Assembly (NCBI RefSeq): GCF_024297145.1
Contig: NZ_JANCTC010000015.1
Coordinates: forward strand, 41,259-105,258
Origin: Mesorhizobium sp. LMG 17147
GTDB taxonomy: Bacteria > Pseudomonadota > Alphaproteobacteria > Rhizobiales > Rhizobiaceae
Length of the DNA stretch: 64,000 nucleotides
Direction of reading: 5' to 3'
Each line of letters begins with the position of its first letter. The first letter of the stretch is position 1. Position numbers and translations under genes: made by a program. Of this stretch, positions 16,903 to 25,741 are shown piece by piece. Below the pieces are notes generated by a model. That model saw nothing but the letters and a program-made list of their open reading frames with translations, had not been told where the DNA came from and searched no databases.

Positions 16903-18378
16903 ATGAATGCGATGACCAAGAGTGGCATGTTCAACGACTCCGACCTTTTTCGCCAGCAGGCGCTGATTGGCGGTGTTTGGCGGGATGCGGAAACGAAGGG
17001 CGCGGTCGATGTCGTTGACCCTGCCAGCCAAAGTGTTCTCGGCACGGTTCCCGCAATGGGGGAGAACGAGACGAGAGCGGCAATCGATGCCGCGGCCGAG
17101 GCCTTCAAAGGCTGGAAGAAAAGGACGCATGCCGAGCGTGCAGGATTTCTGGAACGCTGGCACGACCTCATCCGCCAGCACGAACAGGATCTCGCGCTCC
17201 TGCTGACGCTGGAACAGGGCAAGCCGCTTGCCGAGGCGTTGGCAGAAATCCGCTACGGCGCATCTTTTGTGAAATGGTTCGCGGAGGAGGCGCGCCGGAT
17301 CGGTGGCTCGACCATTCCGTCACCCACGGCCGACCGCCGCATTCTGGTGCTGAAAGAACCCGTCGGCGTCTGCGCCATCATCACGCCGTGGAATTTCCCC
17401 AACGCGATGATCGCACGCAAAGTAGCACCGGCGCTGGCCGCAGGTTGTACGGTTGTCATCAAGCCGTCGGAATTTACGCCATTCTCGGCGCTGGCGCTCG
17501 GCGTTCTGGCGGAACGGGCAGGTATCCCTGCAGGCGTGATCAACATTGTGACCGGCATGCCCGTCGAAATCGGCAACGAACTGACGGCCAATCAGACGGT
17601 GCGCAAGATCTCGTTCACCGGTTCGACGCGCGTCGGTGCGCTGCTCATGCGTGGCGCGTCCGATAGCATCAAGCGGCTGAGCCTGGAGCTTGGCGGCAAC
17701 GCACCCTTTATCGTCTTTGATGACGCCGATCTGGATAAGGCAGTTGAAGGGGTGATCGCATCCAAGTTCCGCAATGGCGGTCAAACCTGCGTCTGCGCGA
17801 ACCGGATTCTTGTGCAGGAAGGCGTTTACGACGCTTTCGCCGAAAAGCTGAGCCGGCGCGTCACGCGGATGAAGGTTGGCGCAGGGACCGATGAGGGCAC
17901 TGAGATCGGCCCGATGATCAACGCAGCCGCGATCGACAAGATCGAGCGTCACATCGCCGATGCTCAGGCGAAAGGTGCGCAGATCATCGCCCAAAGCGAG
18001 ACTATGCCGGAGGGTAAGCAATATGCACGGCCCGTCGTGCTGGGAGAAGCTACTGCGGGGATGCTCCTGGCATCGGAAGAGACGTTCGGTCCAGTGGCGC
18101 CGCTTTTTCGCTTCGAGACGGAGGAAGAGGCCATCGCCATTGCGAACGGTACGCCGTTCGGCCTTGCCGCCTACTTCTACACCGACAACCTCAAGCGCTC
18201 ATGGCGTGTTGCCGAGGCGCTGGAGTTCGGTATGGTCGGGCTCAACACAGGCATGATCTCTACCGAGGTTGCGCCTTTCGGCGGAGTCAAGCAGTCAGGA
18301 GTGGGGCGCGAAGGATCGCAGCTCGGCATCGAGGAATATCTCGAGGTCAAGGCGCTTCATGTTGGCGGGCTTAACTAG
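16903..18378 (+). CDS. gabD: NAD(P)-dependent succinate-semialdehyde-type dehydrogenase
   Basis: This 491-residue aldehyde dehydrogenase is of the GabD type. It has the conserved PWNFPNAMIARKVAPALAAG, the catalytic Glu in LSLELGGNAPFIVFDDAD and the catalytic Cys in FRNGGQTCVCANR, and closes with PFGGVKQSGVGREG. GabD oxidises succinate semialdehyde to succinate; close relatives act on glutarate semialdehyde. It is the last gene of the run beginning with the M20 deacylase, and a strong terminator follows. Together with the nearby class III aminotransferase it could finish the degradation of an omega-amino acid. Confidence 0.85.
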   Translation: MNAMTKSGMFNDSDLFRQQALIGGVWRDAETKGAVDVVDPASQSVLGTVPAMGENETRAAIDAAAEAFKGWKKRTHAERAGFLERWHDLIRQHEQDLALLLTLEQGKPLAEALAEIRYGASFVKWFAEEARRIGGSTIPSPTADRRILVLKEPVGVCAIITPWNFPNAMIARKVAPALAAGCTVVIKPSEFTPFSALALGVLAERAGIPAGVINIVTGMPVEIGNELTANQTVRKISFTGSTRVGALLMRGASDSIKRLSLELGGNAPFIVFDDADLDKAVEGVIASKFRNGGQTCVCANRILVQEGVYDAFAEKLSRRVTRMKVGAGTDEGTEIGPMINAAAIDKIERHIADAQAKGAQIIAQSETMPEGKQYARPVVLGEATAGMLLASEETFGPVAPLFRFETEEEAIAIANGTPFGLAAYFYTDNLKRSWRVAEALEFGMVGLNTGMISTEVAPFGGVKQSGVGREGSQLGIEEYLEVKALHVGGLN

Positions 18379-18430
18379 TTATCTTGCACGCAGGTGGAAA
18401 CACTTGCAGCTCTAAAGCGTTGGAACCACA

Positions 18431-18460
18431 AGAAAGGGGCGGTGAAAACCGCCCCTTTCT
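18431..18460. terminator. Strong bidirectional hairpin terminator
   Basis: AGAAAGGGGCGGT (18431-18443) pairs perfectly with ACCGCCCCTTTCT (18448-18460) around a GAAA tetraloop. It lies between the convergent gabD-like and HAD genes and ends transcripts from either side, with A-rich and T-rich ends in the stem itself. Confidence 0.85.
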
Positions 18461-18531
18461 CTATCGCGACCAATGACTATTAACGTTTTGGGAGCGCCTC
18501 AGTCTGGTGCGACTGCGCCAGCAAACAAAGT

Positions 18532-19221
18532 TCAGGCGAATTCCCGAACAGGCTCCAGCCCGACGGCGCCGGCCAGACCCCCGATATCCTTGATTTCGGT
18601 ATATTCGTAGAAGGGGTTCGCAGGTTCATGGCCGCGGTTCACCCAGACCTTGCTCTTGATGCCAAGATCATAAGCCGTCATGAGATCGTAGCGGAATGAA
18701 GACGACACATGTGTGATGTCCTCCGGGCCGCAGCCTAGCTTCTCGAGCATATATTCGAAGCCCTTCATCTGGGGCTTGTAGGCGCCGGTCTCCTCAGCCG
18801 TGATGACCATGTGAAAGGGTGCGCCGAGCTTTTCCACATTCGACATGATCAGGCTCTTCATGGAGTTCGACAGGATCACCAGCGGAATCTCCTTGGCGAC
18901 CTTGGCCAGGCCCGCCGGTACATCCGGGTGCGGACCCCACGTCGGCGCTTCCGCATAGATGCGCTGGGCATCTTCGGGCCGGAATGCGACGCCGTTGCGC
19001 TTGCAGGTCCGTTCCACGGAATTGTGCACGACCTCGCCGTACGGCTTCCAGGCGCCAAGAACCTCGTCGAGGCGATAGGCCGAGAAATCCTTGATGAACT
19101 GCGCCATCCCAGCCGGGGAGAGCTGCGCGCCGAAAACGCGTCTCGCCGCACCGGCCATGTCGAAGTTGGTCAGCGTACCATAGCAGTCGAAGGTGATGTA
19201 TTTCGGTCTGAACTGGGTCAT
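18532..19221 (-). CDS. Type II haloacid-dehalogenase-like HAD hydrolase
   Basis: This 229-residue protein has the HAD motifs in order: the Asp nucleophile in YITFDCYGTLTNFD, motif II Ser in LVILSNSMKSL, the Lys in GAYKPQMKGF and motif IV at HVSSSFRYDLMTAYDLG. It resembles (S)-2-haloacid dehalogenases, which swap a halogen for hydroxyl on short 2-halo acids. Many relatives of this annotation are phosphatases of unknown substrate. The ATG at 19221 follows GGAAGG. It is transcribed away from the aminotransferase gene and converges on gabD across the terminator. Confidence 0.78.
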   Translation of the reverse strand: MTQFRPKYITFDCYGTLTNFDMAGAARRVFGAQLSPAGMAQFIKDFSAYRLDEVLGAWKPYGEVVHNSVERTCKRNGVAFRPEDAQRIYAEAPTWGPHPDVPAGLAKVAKEIPLVILSNSMKSLIMSNVEKLGAPFHMVITAEETGAYKPQMKGFEYMLEKLGCGPEDITHVSSSFRYDLMTAYDLGIKSKVWVNRGHEPANPFYEYTEIKDIGGLAGAVGLEPVREFA

Positions 19222-19651
19222 GGGCGTCGATCCTTCCAATCCTGTCGGCACCGCGTGCCTTTAACAGCAAGGATCATAATGAGGACCGCAGAAGACTAGT
19301 CGCCGCATTCGATGCGCCCTGAAGCAGATTGTTTTGTATTGCGTGAGAGCTTTGGCAGAGAGTTGCGCCTGAGTTCGTTTCGAGCTTCGGCGGGAGCGCG
19401 ATCCTTCAGCCGTGCGTCGGCATAAGATGCGGCGCCGGCGACAAAGGAAAGTCAAAACGCCCATCGCTCAGGTTCTGGTCGGGAGGAACTGCTGCCCGCG
19501 GCGGGGTATCTTCGGCCTAGGCGAATTCAGGCCCGAAATGAACCGTGACCGCGCAGCAGATCACGCTGGAAAACGAGCTGAAGGACGAAACCGCACCACA
19601 CCGGACTTACGCTCTCGTAAGTCAGGCACTACGCTGAATCGGAGGAAGCAA
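19222..19651. other. Divergent intergenic region between the HAD and aminotransferase genes
   Basis: These 430 bases hold no supported gene and must contain the promoters of the two divergent genes. An open frame continues upstream of the aminotransferase start, but its translation is basic and does not resemble the family's N-terminus. Confidence 0.4.
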
Positions 19652-21028
19652 ATGCTGGCAAGCTCACTGATCGAACTCGATCGCGCACATCTGGTTCACC
19701 CGTTTTCCTGCTATCGAAGCCACGAGGAGACGGGCGTGCGGGTGCTCAAATCCGCCAAAGGCGCAACCGTGACCGATGCAAGCGGGAAAACCCTGCTGGA
19801 CGGATTCGCCGGTCTATGGTGTGTAAATATCGGATATGGCCAGGAAAGCGTCATTGAAGCAGCGGCAAAGCAGCTAAGAGAGCTTCCCTATGCGACGGGA
19901 TATTTCGGGTTGGGATCCGAGCCTGCCATTCGCCTTGCTGCCAGGCTTGCCGAGCTGGCGCCCGGCGATTTGAACCATGTCTATTTCACGCTTGGCGGCT
20001 CCGACGCGGTCGACAGTACGATCCGCTTCATTCGCTATTACTACCATGCCAAGGGTACGCCGCAAAAGGACCAGTTCATCTCGGTCGAGCACGGCTACCA
20101 TGGATCCTCGACGGCAGGGTCAGGTCTGACAGCGATCCCGGCCTTTCACGCGGGTTTCGGCGTGCCTTACGACTGGCAGCACAAGATTCCCTCGCACTAC
20201 GCCTATCGCAATCCAGTCGGTTCCGATCCGCAGGCGATCATCGGCGCATCGGTCGCGGCCCTGCGGGCCAAAATTGCAGAACTCGGCGCGGGCCGCGTTG
20301 CGGCCTTCTACGCCGAACCAATCCAGGGTTCGGGCGGTGTCCTCGTTCCTCCGACAGGTTGGCTGAAGGCTCTGCATGCCGTGTGCAAGGAACACGACAT
20401 TCTGTTCGTTGCCGACGAAGTTATCACTGCGTTTGGCCGCACAGGCCCTCTCTTCGCCTGTGAGGAAGACGAGGTCGTGCCGGATTTCATGACCACGGCG
20501 AAGGGACTGACCTCGGGCTACGTGCCGATGGGCGCCGTCTTCATGTCGGACCATGTGTATAATACGATCGCGGACGGAGCCGGCAAGGCGGCTGTCGGCC
20601 ATGGCTATACTTATTCGGCCCATCCCGTGAGCGCGGCCGTCGGGCTCGAATGCCTGCGTCTCTATGAAGATGGCCTGCTCGAGAACGGGCGGAAGGTGGG
20701 GAAGCGCTTAATGGAAGGCCTTCGCTCGCTCGGCGACCACCCGCTGGTTGGCGACGTTCGCGGTCGCGGCATGCTGGCAGCAATCGAGTTGGTCACCGAT
20801 AAGGCACGCAAGACACCGCTGCCGGCGGCGGCCGATCCGGGGCGCCGCATCTTCGAGCGCGCGTGGGCAAACGGCCTTGTCATCCGTGCCTTCAACAGCG
20901 GCATCCTCGGCTTTGCGCCGCCGCTCTGCTGCACCGAGGACGATATCGATGGAATCCTCGAACGCACGCGGATGACGCTGGACCAAACACTCGAAGATAA
21001 GGATGTGCGGGCAGCGATGAAGGCATGA
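19652..21028 (+). CDS. Class III PLP-dependent aminotransferase
   Basis: This 458-residue fold-type I aminotransferase is of the beta-alanine/putrescine/taurine-pyruvate group. The start at 19652 has GGAGGAAG upstream. Conserved points are GFAGLWCVNIGYGQES near the N-terminus, LGGSDAVDSTIRFIRYYYHA, FVADEVITAFGRTG with the PLP-contacting Asp, and the Schiff-base Lys in MTTAKGLTSGYVPMGAV. It would move the amino group of an omega-amino acid or diamine to pyruvate or another oxo acid and leave a semialdehyde, which suits the nearby semialdehyde dehydrogenase. Confidence 0.85.
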   Translation: MLASSLIELDRAHLVHPFSCYRSHEETGVRVLKSAKGATVTDASGKTLLDGFAGLWCVNIGYGQESVIEAAAKQLRELPYATGYFGLGSEPAIRLAARLAELAPGDLNHVYFTLGGSDAVDSTIRFIRYYYHAKGTPQKDQFISVEHGYHGSSTAGSGLTAIPAFHAGFGVPYDWQHKIPSHYAYRNPVGSDPQAIIGASVAALRAKIAELGAGRVAAFYAEPIQGSGGVLVPPTGWLKALHAVCKEHDILFVADEVITAFGRTGPLFACEEDEVVPDFMTTAKGLTSGYVPMGAVFMSDHVYNTIADGAGKAAVGHGYTYSAHPVSAAVGLECLRLYEDGLLENGRKVGKRLMEGLRSLGDHPLVGDVRGRGMLAAIELVTDKARKTPLPAAADPGRRIFERAWANGLVIRAFNSGILGFAPPLCCTEDDIDGILERTRMTLDQTLEDKDVRAAMKA

Positions 21029-21220
21029 TCAGCGGGCGCATTGCATTGACCAGGGCTAAACTCACGCCGTCCGGGTTTTTCGCATGTGTCCCGGCCTAAG
21101 TATCAGCCCAGACGCTTCTTTCTCCGCTGTACGAACGCTTGGCTCGGCGTCACCGAGGCTTCACGTCCGCCACTTGCCAAACCTGGTCAGCGGCGCACCA
21201 CTGATCGACTTTTGCCCCTG

Positions 21221-21547
21221 TCACCCATCGCGCAGCAAAGATGATGGTCGGGCGATTTGTCTCCACGAATCGTCGACCTCGCATCGGCCATTCTGAAGCT
21301 CAGCGAGGTCGATCGTGACTCGTTGCACGGCGAGTTCGGGTCTCTTTGGCCTAGAGCCCGCCATTGAGACAATTCCCGCCCGCTCAAGGGCCGCCAAGGA
21401 GCGGGATACGTTCGGCTGCGGACGCGCCGCCAACCTGCACAATTCCGAGATGCTTTGCGGTCGATACCGATGGATCAGCGCCACCAGCCGACAATTCTCA
21501 GGGGTCAACGCCCGCAGAATCTCTTCCGGCGCACACGACTGAGCCAT
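21221..21547 (-). CDS. Small winged-helix DNA-binding protein (HVO_A0114/MarR-like)
   Basis: This 108-residue protein starts at the ATG at 21547, four bases after the stop of the hepT remnant. Residues 8-80 form a winged helix: EEILRALTPENCRLVALIHR, then SISELCRLAARPQPNVSRSL with the recognition helix, and a wing ending in AVQRVTIDL. The layout is that of small HTH proteins often found in toxin-antitoxin operons. It probably regulates the MNT/HepT operon it belongs to. Confidence 0.6.
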   Translation of the reverse strand: MAQSCAPEEILRALTPENCRLVALIHRYRPQSISELCRLAARPQPNVSRSLAALERAGIVSMAGSRPKRPELAVQRVTIDLAELQNGRCEVDDSWRQIARPSSLLRDG

Positions 21548-21551
21548 TGGT

Positions 21552-22086
21552 TCAGGGTCCACCAGATGCCCGGCCCCCTGAGCCGTCGCCGCCGCCATCA
21601 CTGCCGTGCGTGTTTTCCTCAGTAAGAGTGCTTTCCAAGTAAACAATGGCCTCTACGAAAGACGGAAATGCCTCTTTTACCCTGTCGAGGCTTTCCTGCA
21701 CCTTGTCGGTTTTCAGGTCAAAACCGTACCGATGCCTCACCAAGTGACGGAATCCCTTTAACTCACTCAAGGACTGATAAAGCTCGGGGTCGAGCACAGC
21801 CGGCCGGATGCCTGCAATTTCCGCCGACATCTGATCGAGCACGTCCTGGTGCATCGTAGGCCCTTGGGGAACGAGGCCGTCTATGTCGTTGGAGAGGCTG
21901 AGCAGGATGTCCTCGATGCTGTTGTAGCCATTGTGGACTCCCAGCGAACTGCTGCGATCGCGCCCCATTCGCCGAGTGACAGCTCACTCCGATTCGCCAG
22001 ATATTCCTCGCTTGCTGCAGTTCCTTCGCAGCGCGGTCGATTTTTGGCGACAGTTTTGCGAACGCCGGATGCTTAAACGCTGCCAT
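21552..22086 (-). pseudogene. hepT: HepT-type RNase toxin, broken by two frameshifts
   Basis: The toxin gene starts at the ATG at 22086, inside the end of the MNT gene (14-base overlap). Its product is spread over three frames: residues of the type MAAFKHPAFAKLSPKIDRAA in the first, then EEYLANRSELSLGEWGAIAA in another (about 21960-22015), then HNGYNSIEDILLSLSNDIDG to the end. The HepT RNase motif Rx4HxY is intact in FRHLVRHRYGFDL. Each shift is the equivalent of one lost base, so no full toxin can be made by normal reading. An ATG at 21968 could still yield the C-terminal 138 residues. Sequencing error remains possible. Confidence 0.65.
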
Positions 22087-22393
22087 TAAGCAATTCCTGC
22101 ACTCGTTCGGACGAAACGTCTGAGGCAAAGATCAGGTCATAGGGAATGTTCATTCCCCGAAGCTGGTCTGCGACCAAGCGCTCCACCATGGCCCGGCGCG
22201 CGGGATCAGTGCGTCCGTGCACCAGCAGATCTACGTCAGAGTGGACGCGGAAACGGTTTTTCGCGAGGGATCCGACAACAGAGATATCGACGCCGCGGGC
22301 TTTGGCGTCCCGGAGAATACGCGATACACAGGCTTGCGCAGTCATCCGGCGATCGTCAGCTCTTCGGTGGATCAAAGTGTCAATCTTGTTCAT
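22073..22393 (-). CDS. mntA: MNT-domain nucleotidyltransferase antitoxin (MntA type)
   Basis: This minimal nucleotidyltransferase has about 106 residues from the ATG at 22393; further ATGs at 22483 and 22345 are possible. The hallmark GSx10DxD motif is complete: Gly41-Ser42 in VVGSLAKNRFRVHSDVDLLV, with Asp53 and Asp55. In type VII systems MntA silences HepT by adding AMP to the Tyr of its Rx4HxY motif. Here the antitoxin is intact while the toxin downstream is frameshifted, so the locus is probably a disarmed module. Confidence 0.72.
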   Translation of the reverse strand: MNKIDTLIHRRADDRRMTAQACVSRILRDAKARGVDISVVGSLAKNRFRVHSDVDLLVHGRTDPARRAMVERLVADQLRGMNIPYDLIFASDVSSERVQELLNGSV

Positions 22394-22625
22394 CTTTTCG
22401 CCTGTTGCCTTTGCTCCAACTGTGACCCGAGGCGAGATTGTCGCAACTCCGCAAGCTGTGCGCGCTACCTGCGTATACATCATTCATATTCAAGCCATTT
22501 GAGGACAGGGTGGCAATGACGGCCTCCCCCGAAACGTGACATCGTCATTCGACAAATGCCGCGCGCAACAAGATGGAGCTTGGCACGAGCGCCCGCCGCT
22601 TGAGGACCGAGCCGGAGCTGCATTC

Positions 22626-23102
22626 TCATTTGTCGAAAATGATGTCGAGAGGCAAATGGGATTTCACGATCGGTGACTTCAGCACGACGAAGCTGAAATA
22701 TTTGTCGATTCCGATATCCAGTTCGATCATGCGCTCCATAATCGTCTGGTACTCGCTGATGCCTGCTGTGACAAACTTCACAAGATAGTCGTATCCGCCT
22801 GACACCAGATGGCATTCGATGACAGAATCGACTTTCTGAATTGCGGTGAGAAATCTCGCGAAGTCGTTCTGTTGATGGTGCTTGAGCGTGACTTCGGTGA
22901 AGATCGTTAGAGTCTGTCCGAGCTTGGACACGTCGATCTGGGCGGAATAGCCGGTGATGAAGCCTTCCGCCTGAAGCTTCTTCACCCGCATCAGGCAAGG
23001 GCTCGGCGAAAGGTTGACAAGGTCGGCAAGCTCGACATTCGTGACTCGCCCGTTCTTTTGCAGTTGGGATAAGATCTTGATGTCGATCTTGTCGAGCTTC
23101 AT
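22626..23102 (-). CDS. Lrp/AsnC-family transcriptional regulator
   Basis: This 158-residue protein has an N-terminal winged HTH (DKIDIKILSQLQKNGRVTNV, then LSPSPCLMRVKKL) and a C-terminal RAM ligand-binding domain (YDYLVKFVTAGISEYQTIME). Its length and layout are those of feast/famine regulators that sense amino acids. It begins 10 bases after the end of the tartrate-type dehydrogenase gene on the same strand, so the two are co-transcribed. It probably controls this catabolic block in response to an amino acid, perhaps including the aminotransferase. Confidence 0.88.
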   Translation of the reverse strand: MKLDKIDIKILSQLQKNGRVTNVELADLVNLSPSPCLMRVKKLQAEGFITGYSAQIDVSKLGQTLTIFTEVTLKHHQQNDFARFLTAIQKVDSVIECHLVSGGYDYLVKFVTAGISEYQTIMERMIELDIGIDKYFSFVVLKSPIVKSHLPLDIIFDK

Positions 23103-23112
23103 TGGAAACCTG

Positions 23113-24186
23113 TCACATGTTCGAACCGCGGATCGCTCGGCAGACGGCGTCCGTCACTTCCTGCGTGGTCGCTGTCCCTCCCACGTCCGGCGTCAGCACG
23201 CCTTCACTCGTCACCGTTTCCACAGCGCTCATCAACCGCAAGGCCGCTGCGCTCTCGCCCAGATGTTCGAGCATCTGGGCAGCGGTCCAGAAGGTGGCGA
23301 CCGGGTTGGCAATACCCTTGCCGGCGATGTCGAATGCCGAGCCGTGAATTGGCTCGAACATCGAGGGATAGCGACGCTCGGGATCAATGTTGGCGGTCGG
23401 TGCAACGCCGAGACTGCCCGCGAGCGCGCCTGCAAGGTCCGACAATATGTCGGCGTGAAGATTGGTGGCGACGATCGTGTCGAGGCTCCGAGGTTTCAAC
23501 GTCATACGCACTGTCATAGCATCGACTAGCATCTTGTCCCACGCGACGTCAGGGAACTCTTGCGCCACCTCGGCTGCGATTTCGTCCCACATTACCATGC
23601 CGTGACGCTGCGCGTTGGATTTCGTAACCACGGTCAGGAGCTTTCGCGGCCGTGACTGCGCCAGCCGGAATGCATAGCGCATGATGCGGGTGACGCCGAC
23701 GCGCGTGAAGATCGCGACCTCGGTTCCGACCTCCTCGGGGAGGCCGCGATGGGCGCGGCCGCCGTGGCCCGAATACTCGCCCTCGGAATTCTCCCGCACG
23801 ATCACCCAATCCAGATCGCCAGGGCCAACACCCGCCAGCGGAGAAACAATCCCGGGCAATATCCTTGTCGGCCGCACGTTCGCGTATTGATCGAAGCCTT
23901 GGCAAATCGGCAGCCGGAGGCCCCAGAGCGTGATATCGTCGGGCAGGTCGGGAGCGCCCACCGCGCCAAAGAAGATGGCGTCGAAGCGCTTCAGTTGCGC
24001 CACGCCATCTTCGGGCATCATCCGACCATGGGCCTTGTAGTAGTCTGAGCCCCAGTCGAAGTGCTGGACGCGCAGCTTGAAGTCGCCGCAGCGCTGCTGC
24101 AGCGCCTCAAGCGCCTGGAGACCTGCGGCAATCACCTCTGGGCCGATCCCGTCGGCAGGAATGGCGGCAATCTCATATTCGCGCAT
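23113..24186 (-). CDS. Second tartrate/D-malate-type dehydrogenase
   Basis: This 357-residue isocitrate/isopropylmalate-family enzyme has AIPADGIGPEVIAAG, the substrate loop QYANVRPTRILPGI, VIVRENSEGEYSGHGGR and the metal aspartates in ATNLHADILSDLAGAL. It is closer to classical tartrate dehydrogenase (TtuC) than the copy at 15840-16883, because it keeps the WGLRLPICQGFDQYANVRP segment. It would oxidise tartrate, D-malate or a similar hydroxy diacid with NAD. It lies in an operon between the FAD oxidase upstream and the Lrp regulator downstream. Confidence 0.85.
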   Translation of the reverse strand: MREYEIAAIPADGIGPEVIAAGLQALEALQQRCGDFKLRVQHFDWGSDYYKAHGRMMPEDGVAQLKRFDAIFFGAVGAPDLPDDITLWGLRLPICQGFDQYANVRPTRILPGIVSPLAGVGPGDLDWVIVRENSEGEYSGHGGRAHRGLPEEVGTEVAIFTRVGVTRIMRYAFRLAQSRPRKLLTVVTKSNAQRHGMVMWDEIAAEVAQEFPDVAWDKMLVDAMTVRMTLKPRSLDTIVATNLHADILSDLAGALAGSLGVAPTANIDPERRYPSMFEPIHGSAFDIAGKGIANPVATFWTAAQMLEHLGESAAALRLMSAVETVTSEGVLTPDVGGTATTQEVTDAVCRAIRGSNM

Positions 24187-24270
24187 CGTTACTTCCCTGT
24201 TTTTTGGTGCTGGTCGCCTCGTGACCTCAATCTGGTGTGCGATCGGTTGTATGTTGGCAAGACGGTCTTC

Positions 24271-25596
24271 TCAGAATTCAGCGACCTTGCCCCACGCAGC
24301 GGCCTTCAGACGCTCGGGCCTATAAGGACGCGGATCGACAATAGGCTCGCTGCCTGTGATGATGTCAGCGATCATATGCCCCGCGCCGGGGCCAATCCCG
24401 AAGCCGTGACCGCTGAATCCCGCCGCCAGGATGAAGCCCGGAATCCCCTCCACTTCGCCGACTGCGGGAATGCCGTCGGGTGTACTGTCGATATAACCCG
24501 CCCACACATCGGAGATCGCGACCCGTTGGAGTTCGGGGATCAATTCGCAGGCTCTTCGATATGTCAGCCGAATCTGCCCCATGTCGGGCTTCGGGTCGAG
24601 AATCCGGTTCCGTTCCATTGGCGTGATGTCGTCGAGGGTCCATTTGCGCAGGCTTTCGTGGCCCTGACGCCAGCCCTCGAAGGCGCCCGGGGCGAGATTG
24701 CGCCAGCGGCGGGCGAACATCGGTACAAACTCGCGGCTGAACCTGAACTGTTGCGGCGTTGGATCGACACGCGCCCGACCGCTGATCGCCAGCGTATATC
24801 CACCGTTGCTGCGCCGCGTCAGGGAGATGCGAGCGGTATGCAGGGCATCTGGCAGACCGTTTGCGCCTGGCGCCACGGCCAGAATGGACTGACGCACGGC
24901 AGCTTGCGGAAAACGCACACCGAGCTGGTTGCAGAAGGAAGACGCCCACGCGCCCCCGGCCATGACCACGGTCTTTGTCCGGATGCTACCCGCTTCGGTC
25001 ACGACAGCGCTCACCCGGCCGGCGCTCAATTCCAGCCCGCGCGCCGCGCAGTGCTGATGTACGGTGCCTCCCGCCGCCATGATGCCACGCGCCGCAACCG
25101 GCACTGCCTTGGAAGGGTCCGCCGTTCCGTCGGTTGGCGAGAACACGCCACCTTTCCATTTGCGGCGCGTCGCTCTGCCCCGTTCGGTGGCTTCTTCCGC
25201 GCTCAGCATGTGCGTGGTGACGCCGACCGTTCTCGCAAAATCGCGCCACTTTGCCCAGCCTGCCAGCTCATTTTCGTCTTGTGAGAGATAGAGGAGCCCG
25301 CAGCGGCGAAAGCCGGTGTCTTGGCTGGTCTCCTGTGCTACCTTCTCCCAGAGGTCGAGGCTCTTGGTCGCCATCGGCAGCTCACGCGCATCGCGGTTCT
25401 GCTGGCGGCACCAACCCCAGTTGCGGCTGGACTGCTCGGCCGCGATACGCCCCTTCTCCACCAGGGCGACCTTGAGGCCGCGGCGCGCCAGATAGTAAGC
25501 GCTGAACACGCCCACCACCCCGCCGCCGATGACGACGACGTCCGCCTCGCGAGGGAGGGAAGGGCTGCAGTCGATATGCATGAGCGGCGCGGGCAT
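24271..25596 (-). CDS. FAD-dependent amine/amino-acid oxidoreductase (DAO family)
   Basis: This 441-residue flavoprotein has the dinucleotide motif VVVIGGGVVGVFSAYYLARRG near residue 20, a DAO-family core and the C-terminal FAD loop FILAAGFSGHGFGIGPGAG. Relatives oxidise secondary amines or D-amino acids such as sarcosine, iminodiacetate or opines. Starts at 25596 and 25581 are possible; 25596 follows GGAG. The downstream genes encode a tartrate-type dehydrogenase and an Lrp regulator on the same strand. Two further members of the superfamily are encoded at 31717-33027 and 36446-37720. Confidence 0.8.
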   Translation of the reverse strand: MPAPLMHIDCSPSLPREADVVVIGGGVVGVFSAYYLARRGLKVALVEKGRIAAEQSSRNWGWCRQQNRDARELPMATKSLDLWEKVAQETSQDTGFRRCGLLYLSQDENELAGWAKWRDFARTVGVTTHMLSAEEATERGRATRRKWKGGVFSPTDGTADPSKAVPVAARGIMAAGGTVHQHCAARGLELSAGRVSAVVTEAGSIRTKTVVMAGGAWASSFCNQLGVRFPQAAVRQSILAVAPGANGLPDALHTARISLTRRSNGGYTLAISGRARVDPTPQQFRFSREFVPMFARRWRNLAPGAFEGWRQGHESLRKWTLDDITPMERNRILDPKPDMGQIRLTYRRACELIPELQRVAISDVWAGYIDSTPDGIPAVGEVEGIPGFILAAGFSGHGFGIGPGAGHMIADIITGSEPIVDPRPYRPERLKAAAWGKVAEF

Positions 25597-25741
25597 GGAT
25601 GGGACTCCGGTAATTTGAAGCATCCTAACCTGCCGCCCGCAGAGGCAGACTGCGGAGTTTGTGCCTGGACGGAATTTCCTGCGTTTAGCAGCCCCCAAGA
25701 CAGGCAATTATTGCGCGAAAAGCTCGCTGCGCGGGCAAGCG

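Noticed and set aside
8988..25596. Ectoine catabolism, suggested by a deacylase, class III aminotransferase, semialdehyde dehydrogenase and Lrp regulator
   Set aside because: There is no ectoine hydrolase (M24 type) and no AstE-like deacetylase or ectoine transporter. The M20 enzyme and hydroxyacid dehydrogenases do not fit.
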